This document shows positions 14,509 through 22,591 of a stretch of DNA of 64,000 nucleotides, piece by piece. The translations under genes and the position numbers were made by a program. The stretch is from the NCBI RefSeq assembly GCF_016864375.1, contig NZ_CP069354.1, forward strand, positions 4,741,501 to 4,805,500, written 5' to 3'. Each line of letters opens with the position of its first letter. The stretch's first letter is position 1. The stretch is from Microvirga sp. VF16. GTDB taxonomy: Bacteria; Pseudomonadota; Alphaproteobacteria; Rhizobiales; Beijerinckiaceae. The notes under the pieces were generated by a model. It had not been told where the DNA came from, made no database searches, and worked only from the letters and a program-made list of their open reading frames with translations.

Positions 14509-16422
14509 TTACCCTACAAGTCCCCTCGCCCGCAGCACGTCCCCGATCTCGGTCAGGATCATGGGATCGTCGATGGTCGCGGGCGTCGACCAGGCGTCGC
14601 CATCGGCAATCTTCTTCATGGTGCCGCGCAGAATCTTGCCCGAGCGGGTCTTGGGCAGGCGGGCGACGGTGATCGCGAGCTTGAAGGCGGCCACGGGGCC
14701 GATCTTCTCGCGCACCAGGGCCACGAGCTCCGCCTCGATCTCCTCGGGCAGCCGGTCGATGCCGGATTTGAGCACCACGAAGCCGCAGGGCACCTCACCT
14801 TTGAGCGGGTCCTTCATGCCGATGACGGCGCATTCCGCCACAGCCGGATGGGAGGCCAGCACCTCCTCCATGCCGCCGGTCGAGAGGCGATGCCCGGCGA
14901 CGTTGATGATGTCGTCGGTGCGGCCCATGACCCAGATATAACCGTCCTCGTCGAGATAGCCCGCGTCCGAGGTGTTGTAGTAGCCGGGATAGACTGAAAG
15001 ATAGGATTCCCGGAACCGCTGATCCGCATGCCAGAGGGTCGGCAGGGCACCGGGCGGCAGCGGCAGCTTGATGACGATGGCGCCCATGGTGTTGGGAGCG
15101 ACGGGTTTGCCGCCCTCGTCCAGCACGTCGAGGGTATAGCCCGGCATCGGCACCGTGGGAGAGCCGTGCTTCACGGGAAGCGCACCGAGTCCCAGCGGGT
15201 TGCCGGCCACGGGCCAGCCGGTCTCCGTCTGCCACCAATGGTCGATGACGGGTACGCCCAGGATATCCTCGGCCCATTTGACCGTGTCGGGATCGGCCCG
15301 CTCGCCGGCCAGGAACAGGGCGCGAAACGCGGAGAGATCATATTTTTCCAGGAGTTCCGCCTTCGGGTCCTCCTTCTTGATGGCGCGAAAGGCCGTAGGC
15401 GCCGTGAAGAGGGTCACGACCCCATGATCCGAGATCACACGCCAATAGGCGCCCGCATCCGGCGTGCCCACCGGCTTGCCCTCGTAGAGGATGGCGGTAC
15501 AGCCATGGAGAAGCGGCCCGTAGACGATGTAGGAATGGCCGACGACCCAGCCCACATCGGACGCGGCCCAGAACACCTCGCCCGGCTTCACGCCGAAGAA
15601 GTGGCCCATCGACCATTTGAGCGCGACCATGTAGCCGCCGTTGTCGCGCACCACGCCCTTCGGGACGCCGGTGGTGCCCGAGGTGTAGAGCACGTAGAGC
15701 GGATCGGTCGCCGCCACCGGCACGCATTCGGCCTTGCGGCCCTCGGCTCTCGCCGCATCGACCGCGTTCGCCCAATCCCGGTCGCGGCCTTCATTGAGAT
15801 CGCAGGCGAGCTGCGGACGCTGGAAGACGAGGCAGGCTTCCGGCTTCGACACGGAGAGCGCGATCGCCTCGTCGAGCAGCGGCTTGTAGGGAATGACGCG
15901 GGCGCCCTCAATGCCGCAGGAAGCGGAGAGGACGATCTTTGGCTTGGCGTCGTCGATGCGCGTCGCCAACTCCTTCGCGGCGAATCCGCCGAAGACCACC
16001 GAATGGATCGCGCCGATGCGGGCGCAGGCCAGCATCGCGAAACTCGTCTCTGGGATCATCGGCATGTAGATGACGACGCGGTCGCCCTTCGTGACGCCCA
16101 TCTCCTGCAGCACGGCCGCGAGCGTCGCCACCTCGTCCTGCAGTTCGGCATAGGTGATGCTGCGCTTCGTGTTGGTGACCGGGCTGTCGTAGATGATCGC
16201 GGCCTGATCGCCGCGCATCGCCACATGCCGGTCGACGGCGTTGTAGCAGGTGTTGCATTCCGCGCCGACGAACCAGTGGCCGTAGATGCCGGCCTGCGGG
16301 TCGAACACCTTGCCGGCCGGCTTGATCCAGTCGATCTCCCGCGCGGCCTCCTCCCAGAAGCCCACCGGATCGGATTGCCATCCGGCATAAACCTCGTGAT
16401 AGCGACTTTGGGTTGATGACAT
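14509..16422 (-). CDS. prpE: Propionyl-CoA synthetase
   Basis: AMP-forming acyl-CoA ligase that activates propionate (propionate + ATP + CoA to propionyl-CoA), 637 residues from the chosen start. The beginning SRYHEVYAGWQSDPVGFWEEAA is the PrpE-type N-terminus. ATP-binding motif YTSGTTGVPKGV is near residue 250, with WWQTETGWP and the C-terminal hinge and catalytic Lys in PKTRSGKILRG near residue 600. Start 16422 is favoured by GGGGAA about 7 bases upstream, over an upstream in-frame start. No prp or methylcitrate genes are adjacent; it is divergent from a TauE-type permease. Acetate could be an alternative substrate. Confidence 0.9.
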   Translation of the reverse strand: MSSTQSRYHEVYAGWQSDPVGFWEEAAREIDWIKPAGKVFDPQAGIYGHWFVGAECNTCYNAVDRHVAMRGDQAAIIYDSPVTNTKRSITYAELQDEVATLAAVLQEMGVTKGDRVVIYMPMIPETSFAMLACARIGAIHSVVFGGFAAKELATRIDDAKPKIVLSASCGIEGARVIPYKPLLDEAIALSVSKPEACLVFQRPQLACDLNEGRDRDWANAVDAARAEGRKAECVPVAATDPLYVLYTSGTTGVPKGVVRDNGGYMVALKWSMGHFFGVKPGEVFWAASDVGWVVGHSYIVYGPLLHGCTAILYEGKPVGTPDAGAYWRVISDHGVVTLFTAPTAFRAIKKEDPKAELLEKYDLSAFRALFLAGERADPDTVKWAEDILGVPVIDHWWQTETGWPVAGNPLGLGALPVKHGSPTVPMPGYTLDVLDEGGKPVAPNTMGAIVIKLPLPPGALPTLWHADQRFRESYLSVYPGYYNTSDAGYLDEDGYIWVMGRTDDIINVAGHRLSTGGMEEVLASHPAVAECAVIGMKDPLKGEVPCGFVVLKSGIDRLPEEIEAELVALVREKIGPVAAFKLAITVARLPKTRSGKILRGTMKKIADGDAWSTPATIDDPMILTEIGDVLRARGLVG

Positions 16423-16535
16423 GGCGTTCCCCGTTGCGTTCACGGCATGAGACTTCAAGCGCCTGCTGTGGTAGCAGGCCACCAAGCCGTGGTCAGGGGC
16501 GACTTTCGGTGAGTCGACTTTCGGCGAGTGCCTTC

Positions 16536-17294
16536 GTGATTACCGATCCTCTCTTCTATGCCGCCGCCATTCCCGCGGTGATCCTGCTCGGGCTCGCCAA
16601 GGGCGGCTTCTCGGGTCTCGGCGCGCTCTCGCTGCCGCTGATGGCGCTGGTGGTCTCGCCCGTGCAGGCCGCCGCCATTACGCTGCCGATCCTGATCGTC
16701 CAGGACGTGGTATCCGTCTGGGCCTACCGACACACCTGGGATCGCCGCAACGTCGTGATCATGGTCCTGGGCGCGACATCGGGCATTCTCACGGGCTATC
16801 TCCTGGCCGCCCAAGTATCCGATGCCGCGGTCAAGCTGGTGGTCGGAGTCATTTCGGTGGCGTTTGCCGTTCGCCGCATCGTCGTGGAGCGCAGAGCGAC
16901 CCCGCCGAAGCCTGCGCCGGCCGATGTGCCGCGCGGGATCTTCTGGGGCTGGGTGACGGGGTTTACCAGCATGATTGCCCATGCGGGCGGGCCGCCCTTC
17001 CAGATCTATGTGATGCCCCAGCGGCTGCCGCGCGACGTCTTCGTCGGCACGGGCGCCATCGTCTTCGCGCTCGTCAACTGGATTAAGGTGCCGCCCTATC
17101 TGGCGCTCGGGCAGTTCACGATGGAGAACATGGCCACCGCCGGAGCCCTGTTTCCGCTGGCCATCGCCTCGACCTGGGCCGGTGTCTTGCTCGTGCGGCG
17201 CGTTTCCGGGCAGTCGTTCTACACCGCCGTTTATGTCCTGCTGGTCTTCGTGGGCGCCAAGCTGATCTACGACGGCGCGGGTGCGATTCTTTGA
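16536..17294 (+). CDS. TauE/SafE family anion permease
   Basis: A 252-residue inner-membrane protein with about eight hydrophobic helices, beginning with a GTG start that gives MITDPLFYAAAIPAVILLGL. The conserved AKGGFSGLGALSLPLMAL and the second-half repeat AHAGGPPFQIYVMPQRL are the two signature regions of the family, which exports sulfite, sulfonates or other organic anions. Upstream in-frame starts, including a GTG at 16509, would add a non-hydrophobic leader and lie in a 2 x 15-bp direct repeat (16500-16529), so 16536 is preferred. Divergent from prpE with 113 bp between; substrate unknown. Confidence 0.82.
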   Translation: MITDPLFYAAAIPAVILLGLAKGGFSGLGALSLPLMALVVSPVQAAAITLPILIVQDVVSVWAYRHTWDRRNVVIMVLGATSGILTGYLLAAQVSDAAVKLVVGVISVAFAVRRIVVERRATPPKPAPADVPRGIFWGWVTGFTSMIAHAGGPPFQIYVMPQRLPRDVFVGTGAIVFALVNWIKVPPYLALGQFTMENMATAGALFPLAIASTWAGVLLVRRVSGQSFYTAVYVLLVFVGAKLIYDGAGAIL

Positions 17295-17307
17295 GATATC
17301 TCAATGA

Positions 17308-17341
17308 AAAGCCGCCGCTCCTTCAGTGAAGCGACGGCTTC
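17308..17341 (+). terminator. Probable terminator after the TauE-type gene
   Basis: AAAAGCCGCCGCT pairs with AGCGACGGCTT with one mismatch around a 10-nt loop, followed by CTTC. The T-tract is poor, so strength is uncertain; it may also act for the convergent DUF465 gene. Confidence 0.55.
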
Positions 17342-17372
17342 TTCGGGTGGGAAAATTTAAGGAATCGTTCGG

Positions 17373-17555
17373 CTAATGCAACGCCGTTTCAGAGCTTCTC
17401 AGCCGTGTGATCTCGTCCTTGAGTTGAAGCTTCTTTCGCTTGAGTTCTGCCAGCCTCATGTCATCTGCCGACGGTCTGTTGAGCGTATCCTGGATTTCGC
17501 GCTCGAGAGCCCGATGCTTCCGTTCCAGTTCCGTCAGGTGATTCTGCAGCGGCAT
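17373..17555 (-). CDS. YdcH-family (DUF465) protein
   Basis: A 60-residue protein made of two helices in a hairpin, typical of DUF465/YdcH: HLTELERKHRALEREIQD, a short turn with RPSADD, then RLAELKRKKLQLKDEITRL. The ATG at 17555 has AGGAGG 6-7 bases upstream, which fixes the start. The family is cytoplasmic with no established role. A second DUF465 gene lies divergently at 17858-18058. The 302-bp gap between the two holds a full two-palindrome repeat and otherwise nothing I can identify. Confidence 0.85.
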   Translation of the reverse strand: MPLQNHLTELERKHRALEREIQDTLNRPSADDMRLAELKRKKLQLKDEITRLRSSETALH

Positions 17556-17733
17556 GTCAGTTCCTCCTATTCGATCTACTGACGGGGAACATTGTGGCAG
17601 ACAGAGTGTGGCGAGTCGAAGGCGAAATTCAAAGAATCGCGAGGTGAAGATGCGTGAGCGATCTTGCTCTCCACAGGGCCCAAGAGCATACTTCCGCCCC
17701 TCTTGGCCCGGCCGCAGGGCAGCCGGGTATCTA

Positions 17734-17844
17734 GCGCATCGTGCGGAAAAGTGGACCCGGTTTTCCGCGCCCGACGATGCGCCACTTAAGGGATTGAGCA
17801 TCGGATCAATCCCAAAAGTGGAGTCCACTTTTGGGTCCGATGCT
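17734..17844 (+). repeat. Two-palindrome element, full copy (111 bp)
   Basis: The first palindrome runs from GCGCATCGTGCGG to CGACGATGCGC, then a spacer CACTTAAGGGATT, then a second palindrome from GAGCATCGGATC to GGGTCCGATGCT. It is the same length as the copy at 35562-35672 and, read from its first base, is open for 37 codons. It ends 13 bp before the start of the second DUF465 gene. Confidence 0.88.
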
Positions 17845-17857
17845 CTGGGTAATTTTT

Positions 17858-18058
17858 ATGACCGAATTGGCTGAACTGGAAACGGAACTGGCCCGTCTCA
17901 AGCAGGAACACCGCGATCTCGACATGGCCATCGACGCTCTGGAGAGCATGGTTGCCGGAGACCAGCTACAGGTCCAGCGCCTGAAGAAGCGCAAGCTTGC
18001 CCTCAAGGACCAGATCATCCGGCTCGAAGATCAGCTCACCCCCGACATCATCGCCTGA
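17858..18058 (+). CDS. YdcH-family (DUF465) protein, second copy
   Basis: A 66-residue two-helix protein: LAELETELARLKQEHRDLDM, a loop ESMVAGDQLQ, and QRLKKRKLALKDQIIRLEDQ. The helix-turn-helix spacing and the basic KKRKLALKDQI motif match DUF465 and the neighbouring copy on the opposite strand. The ATG at 17858 gives the family-length N-terminus, but it has no ribosome site because a two-palindrome repeat ends only 13 bp upstream; TGGGT is the nearest purine-rich stretch. Expression may therefore be altered or leaderless. It precedes purE by 74 bp. Function unknown. Confidence 0.78.
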   Translation: MTELAELETELARLKQEHRDLDMAIDALESMVAGDQLQVQRLKKRKLALKDQIIRLEDQLTPDIIA

Positions 18059-18132
18059 GAAAGCCTTGCCTGGCTGGAGCGGCTTCGCTATTCCGGCTGG
18101 ACAGTTAAGGCCCTTAAAGCCGGAGCCACGCC

Positions 18133-18624
18133 ATGGCGCGTCCCCCCATTGCCATCATCATGGGCAGCCAGTCCGACTGGGCCACCATGCGCCATGCCGC
18201 CGAGACGCTCGATGCGCTCGGCGTTTCTTACGACACCCGTATCGTTTCCGCTCACCGCACCCCGGACCGGCTGGTGGCCTTCGCCAAGGGCGCCAAGGCG
18301 GAAGGCTTCCAGGTCATCATCGCCGGCGCCGGCGGAGCTGCCCACCTGCCCGGGATGACCGCCGCCATGACCCCCCTGCCCGTCTTCGGCGTGCCGGTGG
18401 AATCCAAGGCGCTCTCGGGCCAGGACAGCCTGCTCTCCATCGTGCAGATGCCCGCCGGCATCCCGGTGGGAACGCTCGCCATCGGCCGCGCAGGCGCCGT
18501 GAACGCGGCCCTGCTGGCCGCTGCCGTGCTGGCCCTGCACGATCCTGCCCTCGCTGAGCGCCTCAACGAATGGCGGAAGCGTCAGAGCGACAGCGTGGCC
18601 GAGCGCCCCTCCAACGAAGGCTAG
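18133..18624 (+). CDS. purE: N5-carboxyaminoimidazole ribonucleotide mutase
   Basis: Purine biosynthesis enzyme that moves the carboxyl group of N5-CAIR to give CAIR. The 163-residue protein has the class I PurE signature: IIMGSQSDWATM at residues 8-19, RIVSAHRTPDRL near 36-47, GAGGAAHLPGM near 65-75 and VPVESKALSGQDSLLSIVQMP near 86-106, with the catalytic His in SAHRTP. The gene is followed after 3 bp by purK, the ATP-dependent carboxylase that supplies its substrate, so the two form an operon. Confidence 0.97.
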   Translation: MARPPIAIIMGSQSDWATMRHAAETLDALGVSYDTRIVSAHRTPDRLVAFAKGAKAEGFQVIIAGAGGAAHLPGMTAAMTPLPVFGVPVESKALSGQDSLLSIVQMPAGIPVGTLAIGRAGAVNAALLAAAVLALHDPALAERLNEWRKRQSDSVAERPSNEG

Positions 18625-18627
18625 AGT

Positions 18628-19707
18628 ATGATCCGTCCCGGCTGCACCCTCGGCATTCTCGGCGGCGGCCAGCTCGGCCGCATGATCGCCATGGCGGCGG
18701 CGCAGCTGGGCCTGAAGACGCATATCTATGCGCCGGAGGAAAACAGCCCGGCTTTCGAGGTGGCGACCGAATACACCATCGCGGCCTATGAGGACGAAGC
18801 GAACCTGGTGCGCTTCGCCAAGGCCGTGGACGTGGTCACATACGAATTCGAGAACGTGCCGAGCGAAACGGCCGCGATCCTGAGCGCCCATGCTCTGCTT
18901 GCCCCCAATGCGCAGGCGCTGGCCGTGTCGCAGGACCGCTTTCTCGAAAAGAGCTTTATCGCCGGTCTCGGCATCGCGGTGGCGCCCTTCGCGCCCGTCT
19001 CCAGCGAGGCCGAGCTGGCCGAAGCCGTCGAGCGCATCGGTCGACCCGCTGTGCTCAAGACCCGCCGCTTCGGCTATGACGGCAAGGGGCAGGTGAAGAT
19101 AACACCCGAGGCCGACCCCGTCGCGGCCTGGGAGGAGATCGGTTGCGCCGCCTCCATCCTGGAGGGCTTCGTGCCCTTCGAGCGGGAAGTGTCAGTCGTC
19201 GCCGCCCGCACCGCCTCTGGTGCCTTTGCGGCCTACGATCTGTGCGCCAACGAGCACCGCAACCATATCCTCGACACCACCCAGGTTCCGGCCGGCGTTT
19301 CGCCTGAGACCGAAAGCCAAGCCTTCCGGATCGCCCGCTCCATCGCCGAGGCTCTGGACTACGTGGGTGTGCTCGCAGTCGAGCTGTTTCTCGTCACCGA
19401 GGACGGTCAGGAGCGCCTCGTCGTCAATGAGATCGCCCCCCGGGTGCACAATTCCGGCCATTGGACGCTCGGTGGCGCCACGACCTCGCAATTCGAACAG
19501 CATGTGAGAGCGGTCTGCGGCTGGCCTCTGGGCGAGACCGCCCGCCTCGGCCGGGTCGAGATGAAGAACCTGATCGGGCACGATGCCGATGCCTGGGAGG
19601 AGATCCTGGCCGAGCCCGGTGCCCATCTCCACCTCTACGGCAAGACGGAGGCCCGGGCCGGGCGCAAGATGGGACATGTCACCCGGGTTTTTTCGGAACG
19701 AGGCTGA
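18628..19707 (+). CDS. purK: N5-carboxyaminoimidazole ribonucleotide synthase
   Basis: ATP-grasp enzyme that carboxylates AIR with bicarbonate to N5-CAIR, the step before PurE. The 359-residue protein opens with the pre-ATP-grasp loop LGILGGGQLGRM, has the ATP-binding region VLKTRRFGYDGKGQ near residue 147 and the metal-binding NEIAPRVHNSGHWT near residue 270. Length and motifs are standard. It starts 3 bp after the purE stop. A gap of 168 bp separates it from rpsU. Confidence 0.97.
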   Translation: MIRPGCTLGILGGGQLGRMIAMAAAQLGLKTHIYAPEENSPAFEVATEYTIAAYEDEANLVRFAKAVDVVTYEFENVPSETAAILSAHALLAPNAQALAVSQDRFLEKSFIAGLGIAVAPFAPVSSEAELAEAVERIGRPAVLKTRRFGYDGKGQVKITPEADPVAAWEEIGCAASILEGFVPFEREVSVVAARTASGAFAAYDLCANEHRNHILDTTQVPAGVSPETESQAFRIARSIAEALDYVGVLAVELFLVTEDGQERLVVNEIAPRVHNSGHWTLGGATTSQFEQHVRAVCGWPLGETARLGRVEMKNLIGHDADAWEEILAEPGAHLHLYGKTEARAGRKMGHVTRVFSERG

Positions 19708-19875
19708 ATCTTTTCGAACCGGGGCCGTTATCACCCTTGACCGGCGCTTTTCTTGAGGGGTAACCCTGGACAGGCAAGGCTTCTTCTGGTATCGACGCCG
19801 GCCAGTGAGAGGTGCGCATGACGGGCCTCGTTGTTTTTTATCACAATCGAAACGGTTCAAATACGAGGAATTCGC

Positions 19876-20106
19876 GTGCAGGTTCTTGTCCGGGATAACA
19901 ACGTCGATCAGGCGCTCCGCGCTCTCAAGAAGAAGATGCAGCGTGAGGGCATCTTCCGCGAAATGAAGCTTCGCGGTCACTACGAGAAGCCGTCTGAGAA
20001 GAAGGCCCGCGAGAAGGCTGAGGCCGTTCGCCGCGCTCGTAAGCTGATCCGCAAGCGGATGCAGCGCGAAGGCCTGCTGCCTTCCAAGCCCCGCCCGACC
20101 CGCTAA
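19876..20106 (+). CDS. rpsU: 30S ribosomal protein S21
   Basis: Small-subunit ribosomal protein, 76 residues, with the family core VLVRDNNVDQALRALKKKMQ and REMKLRGHYEKPSEKKAREK and a very basic C-terminus. It begins with GTG at 19876; no ATG is available in frame, and GAGGA at 19865-19869 is 6 bases upstream, so the GTG start is well supported. A GTG start can lower translation relative to ATG. A GC-rich hairpin follows at 20152-20183. Confidence 0.96.
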   Translation: MQVLVRDNNVDQALRALKKKMQREGIFREMKLRGHYEKPSEKKAREKAEAVRRARKLIRKRMQREGLLPSKPRPTR

Positions 20107-20151
20107 GCTCTTCGAGCAGGCCTGAAAAGGCATCGCCTATCGGTTGTGAAC

Positions 20152-20183
20152 CAGCGCCCGTCGCGCAAGCGGGGCGCTGTTTG
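20152..20183 (+). terminator. Probable terminator after rpsU
   Basis: CAGCGCCC (20152-20159) pairs with GGGCGCTG around a loop, followed by TTTGCAT. The T-tract is short. Confidence 0.55.
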
Positions 20184-20312
20184 CATGTCTGGCCCCCTCT
20201 TCCCTGGGCCAATGGCCGAACCGCTCTCTCAATTTCTCTCTCGCCGGCGCCTTTTTGATGCCTTGTTTCACGGCTGTTAAGGATTTCCCGCCAGAGTGCC
20301 GCTCCCGGTACT

Positions 20313-21203
20313 ATGAGTTTCGTTAAGTTGGAGACGAAGGTGTTCGCCCCATCGATTCGCCATTTGGCCCCCTTGAGCCTGACCCTCGTTGCCATCGGCC
20401 TGTCCGCCTGCGGCACCATGAGCGGCGGTCCCACGCAGCGCATCGCCGTGGTGGAGGAGGACACCCAGGGAACGAGCACGGTCAACATCTCGTCGCTCTC
20501 GGACGTGATCCAGCGCAACCCGAACGATCCGGGCGCCTATAACACCCGCGGCGCGGCCTATGCCCGCGTGGGGAACTACAGCAGCGCCATCTCCGACTTC
20601 TCCAAGGCGGTGCAGCTCGATCCGAACTATGCGCCGGCCTATACCAACCGTGCGCTCGCCCTGCGGCAGACGAACCGCAACGACCAGGCGCTCGCCGACT
20701 TCACCCGCTCGGTCCAGGCGGACCCGAATTACGGCCCGGCCTATATCGGCCGCGCCAATCTCTACCGCGCCCAGAACCAGTACCAGGAAGCCTTGAGCGA
20801 CCTGAACATGGCAACCCGTCTGCTGCCCGAATCGGCCGAGGCGCTCCATTCCCGCGGCCTGCTCTATCAGCGCCAGAACATGCACCAGCAGGCGATCCTG
20901 GATTTCGACGCCACCATCGACCGCAATCCCTTCGTCGGTGCACCTTACGCCGCCCGCGGCCAGAGCTTCGTGGCGACGAACCAGTACGACAAGGCCATCG
21001 AGGACTTCAACGCGGCCCTCAACGTCGACAACAAGGACGCCAATTCCTGGGCCTGGCGCGGCGTCGCCCTCGAACGCAAGGGCGATCGCAGCCAAGCGCT
21101 CGAGAGCTATTCGCGTGCGCTCGCCCTCGACAACAGCAACAGCGTCGCCCGCCAGGGCAGCTCCCGACTCCAGGGCGGCGTCGCGGGTCTGTTCCGCTCT
21201 TAA
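20313..21203 (+). CDS. TPR-repeat lipoprotein
   Basis: A 296-residue exported protein. A basic N-terminus is followed by a hydrophobic stretch ending in the lipobox LSAC (residues 30-33), so the protein should be lipidated at Cys33. After a linker there are about six tetratricopeptide repeats from residue 60 on, with clear N-x-x-x-A-Y-x-x-R-G and A-I-x-D-F/Y-x-x-A-L patterns such as AYNTRGAAYARVGNYSSAIS and AYTNRALALRQTNRNDQALA. It resembles NlpI-type envelope scaffolds. No ribosome site is evident before the ATG, so the start is only supported by the signal peptide. Confidence 0.88.
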   Translation: MSFVKLETKVFAPSIRHLAPLSLTLVAIGLSACGTMSGGPTQRIAVVEEDTQGTSTVNISSLSDVIQRNPNDPGAYNTRGAAYARVGNYSSAISDFSKAVQLDPNYAPAYTNRALALRQTNRNDQALADFTRSVQADPNYGPAYIGRANLYRAQNQYQEALSDLNMATRLLPESAEALHSRGLLYQRQNMHQQAILDFDATIDRNPFVGAPYAARGQSFVATNQYDKAIEDFNAALNVDNKDANSWAWRGVALERKGDRSQALESYSRALALDNSNSVARQGSSRLQGGVAGLFRS

Positions 21204-21305
21204 GGGCCACGGAGGAAGGCGGCATGAACCCCGCCCCTCCCCCTGCGGACCATCGCGGACATCGAACATCTTCTCGAAGCGCATGCGGACCTGCATGCGC
21301 TTCTT

Positions 21306-21848
21306 TTGCATGTGGAGCGCCTCGGCCTTCCGGATTGCTGGATCGGAGCCGGCTTCATCCGCAACATGGTCTGGGATGTACGGCACGGATGCGCAATTGA
21401 TGTGTCCCGTCTCAACGACGTGGATGTGATCTACTTCGATCCAGACGACACACGGCGAGAGCGGGAAAGCGACCTTGAGCGGTGCCTCCGCGCATCCGCT
21501 CCCGGCGTGATCTGGTCCGTGAAGAATCAGGCGCGCATGCATCTTCGCAACGGCGATGCGCCCTATCGCAATACATTCGATGCGGTTGCTCATTGGGCAG
21601 AGACCGCAACGGCCATCGCAGCCCGTTCAATCCGTGGCAAAGTCGAGGTGATGGTGCCTCACGGGATTCAGGATCTTCTGAACCTAATCGTGAGGCCGAC
21701 ACCAGCCTTCGAACATAAGATGGATATCTATCGCGAACGGGTACGGAGCAAGGACTGGCCAACCCGCTGGCCGAAACTGACGATGCTCATGACGTGGGAT
21801 GAGGCCTATCCGGCCCCTCACACTTCCTTCGACATGATCGACACGTAA
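21306..21848 (+). CDS. Nucleotidyltransferase-family protein (COG3575-like), N-terminus probably frameshifted
   Basis: The readable frame gives 180 residues with LGLPDCWIGAGFIRNMVWD, DVDVIYFDPDD (the paired acidic residues expected of a nucleotidyltransferase-like metal site) and a C-terminal PRYxxK-type region (RSKDWPTRWPKLTM). The family normally has about 20-25 more residues. Those residues are encoded just upstream in the same frame (RTIADIEHLLEAHADLHALL) but have no ATG or GTG; the only good start, ATG 21224 with GGAGGAAGG before it, is in another frame. One extra base in the C-rich run 21228-21242 would explain this. Otherwise translation must begin at TTG 21306 or GTG 21312. It overlaps the convergent GNAT gene by 31 bp. 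Confidence 0.65.
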   Translation: MHVERLGLPDCWIGAGFIRNMVWDVRHGCAIDVSRLNDVDVIYFDPDDTRRERESDLERCLRASAPGVIWSVKNQARMHLRNGDAPYRNTFDAVAHWAETATAIAARSIRGKVEVMVPHGIQDLLNLIVRPTPAFEHKMDIYRERVRSKDWPTRWPKLTMLMTWDEAYPAPHTSFDMIDT

Positions 21849-22297
21849 GGCTCGAAGCCGAAGGCGCGATAGGTGCGCTCGGCCCGTTCATTGGCGACGA
21901 GGACGCCGATGAAGAGGCGCTTCAGACCGGCCTCCTTCGTCAGGCGCTCGGCCTCCTTGAGAAACATCTGGCCGATGCCCTGCCCGCGCCAATCGTTGTG
22001 CACGATCAGGTCCGTCACCGTGCCGTGATTGCGAAGAGTATCGGCCACATAGGCTGCATCCTGATCGAGCGAAAAGCCCATGGCACCTACAGCGATCCCA
22101 TCCGATTGGGCAAGAATGATGCGACCGTTGCGCCGGGACAGGCGCTGCATCAGCTCGTCGTAATACTCCGCCGCCGCCCCGTAATCGCGCCGACGGTCGC
22201 CGACAAGATCGGCCTCGAAGATGTTGAGCTGGTGGATCAGCTCGATGACGGCATCCCGGTCGGAAGGAAGGGCAGTGCGGAGTGTGATGGAGGACAT
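21818..22297 (-). CDS. GNAT-family N-acetyltransferase
   Basis: A 159-residue acetyl-CoA-dependent acyltransferase of the GNAT fold. Strand/helix order is normal: ITLRTALPSDRDAVIELI at the start, GRIILAQSDGIAVGAMGFSLD in the middle, the acetyl-CoA pyrophosphate loop DWRGQGIGQMFLKEAE near residue 103 and the C-terminal NERAERTYRAFGFEPY. The substrate cannot be read. Its 3' end overlaps the convergent nucleotidyltransferase gene by 31 bp. An inverted repeat lies just upstream. Confidence 0.85.
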   Translation of the reverse strand: MSSITLRTALPSDRDAVIELIHQLNIFEADLVGDRRRDYGAAAEYYDELMQRLSRRNGRIILAQSDGIAVGAMGFSLDQDAAYVADTLRNHGTVTDLIVHNDWRGQGIGQMFLKEAERLTKEAGLKRLFIGVLVANERAERTYRAFGFEPYVSIMSKEV

Positions 22298-22375
22298 GAG
22301 GCGAAGTCCAGGCGAAGCACGTCAGGGGCTCGCGTTAAAGCAGATTTCGCCGGCTTCGTCATCGTGGGCGTCCTA

Positions 22376-22523
22376 CACTGTCATTCCGGGGCGGCTCGTC
22401 AGAGCCGAGCCCGGAATCCATAAACACGACGTATCGAGATAGGGCGAACAGCCTCGCACTTCTTTCTGAACTGTCAGCGGCTATGGATTCCGGGCTCCGC
22501 TACGCGGCCCCGGAATGACAGTG
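22376..22523. repeat. 148-bp snap-back inverted repeat (ATTCCGGGG...CCCCGGAAT type)
   Basis: Left arm 22376-22422 and right arm 22481-22523 begin and end with CACTGTCATTCCGGGG and its complement and differ mainly in a variable centre. Each arm has its own small hairpin. I have seen this GTCATTCCGGG...CCCGGAATCC type in many alphaproteobacterial intergenic regions. It lies between the GNAT gene and the pnt operon. Confidence 0.75.
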
Positions 22524-22542
22524 GAGATGCAGCGGTAAAACG

Positions 22543-22568
22543 AAAATGCCCGGCGCTGGGCCGGGCAT
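22543..22568 (-). terminator. Terminator of the pnt operon
   Basis: ATGCCCGGC (22546-22554) pairs with GCCGGGCAT (22560-22568) around GCTGG. On the minus strand it is followed by TTTTCG, 24 bp past the pntB stop. Confidence 0.75.
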
Positions 22569-22591
22569 GAAGCATTGTCCTGATCGTCGGA

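Noticed and set aside
15028..16416. 462-codon plus-strand frame opposite prpE
   Set aside because: Shadow of prpE, which has all acyl-CoA synthetase motifs.
16500..16529. Two 15-bp direct repeats (CGACTTTCGGTGAGT) upstream of the TauE-type gene
   Set aside because: Only two copies with one mismatch; may be a local duplication; no function can be inferred.
19192..20133. 313-codon minus-strand frame across purK and rpsU
   Set aside because: Shadow of two well-identified genes; low-complexity translation.
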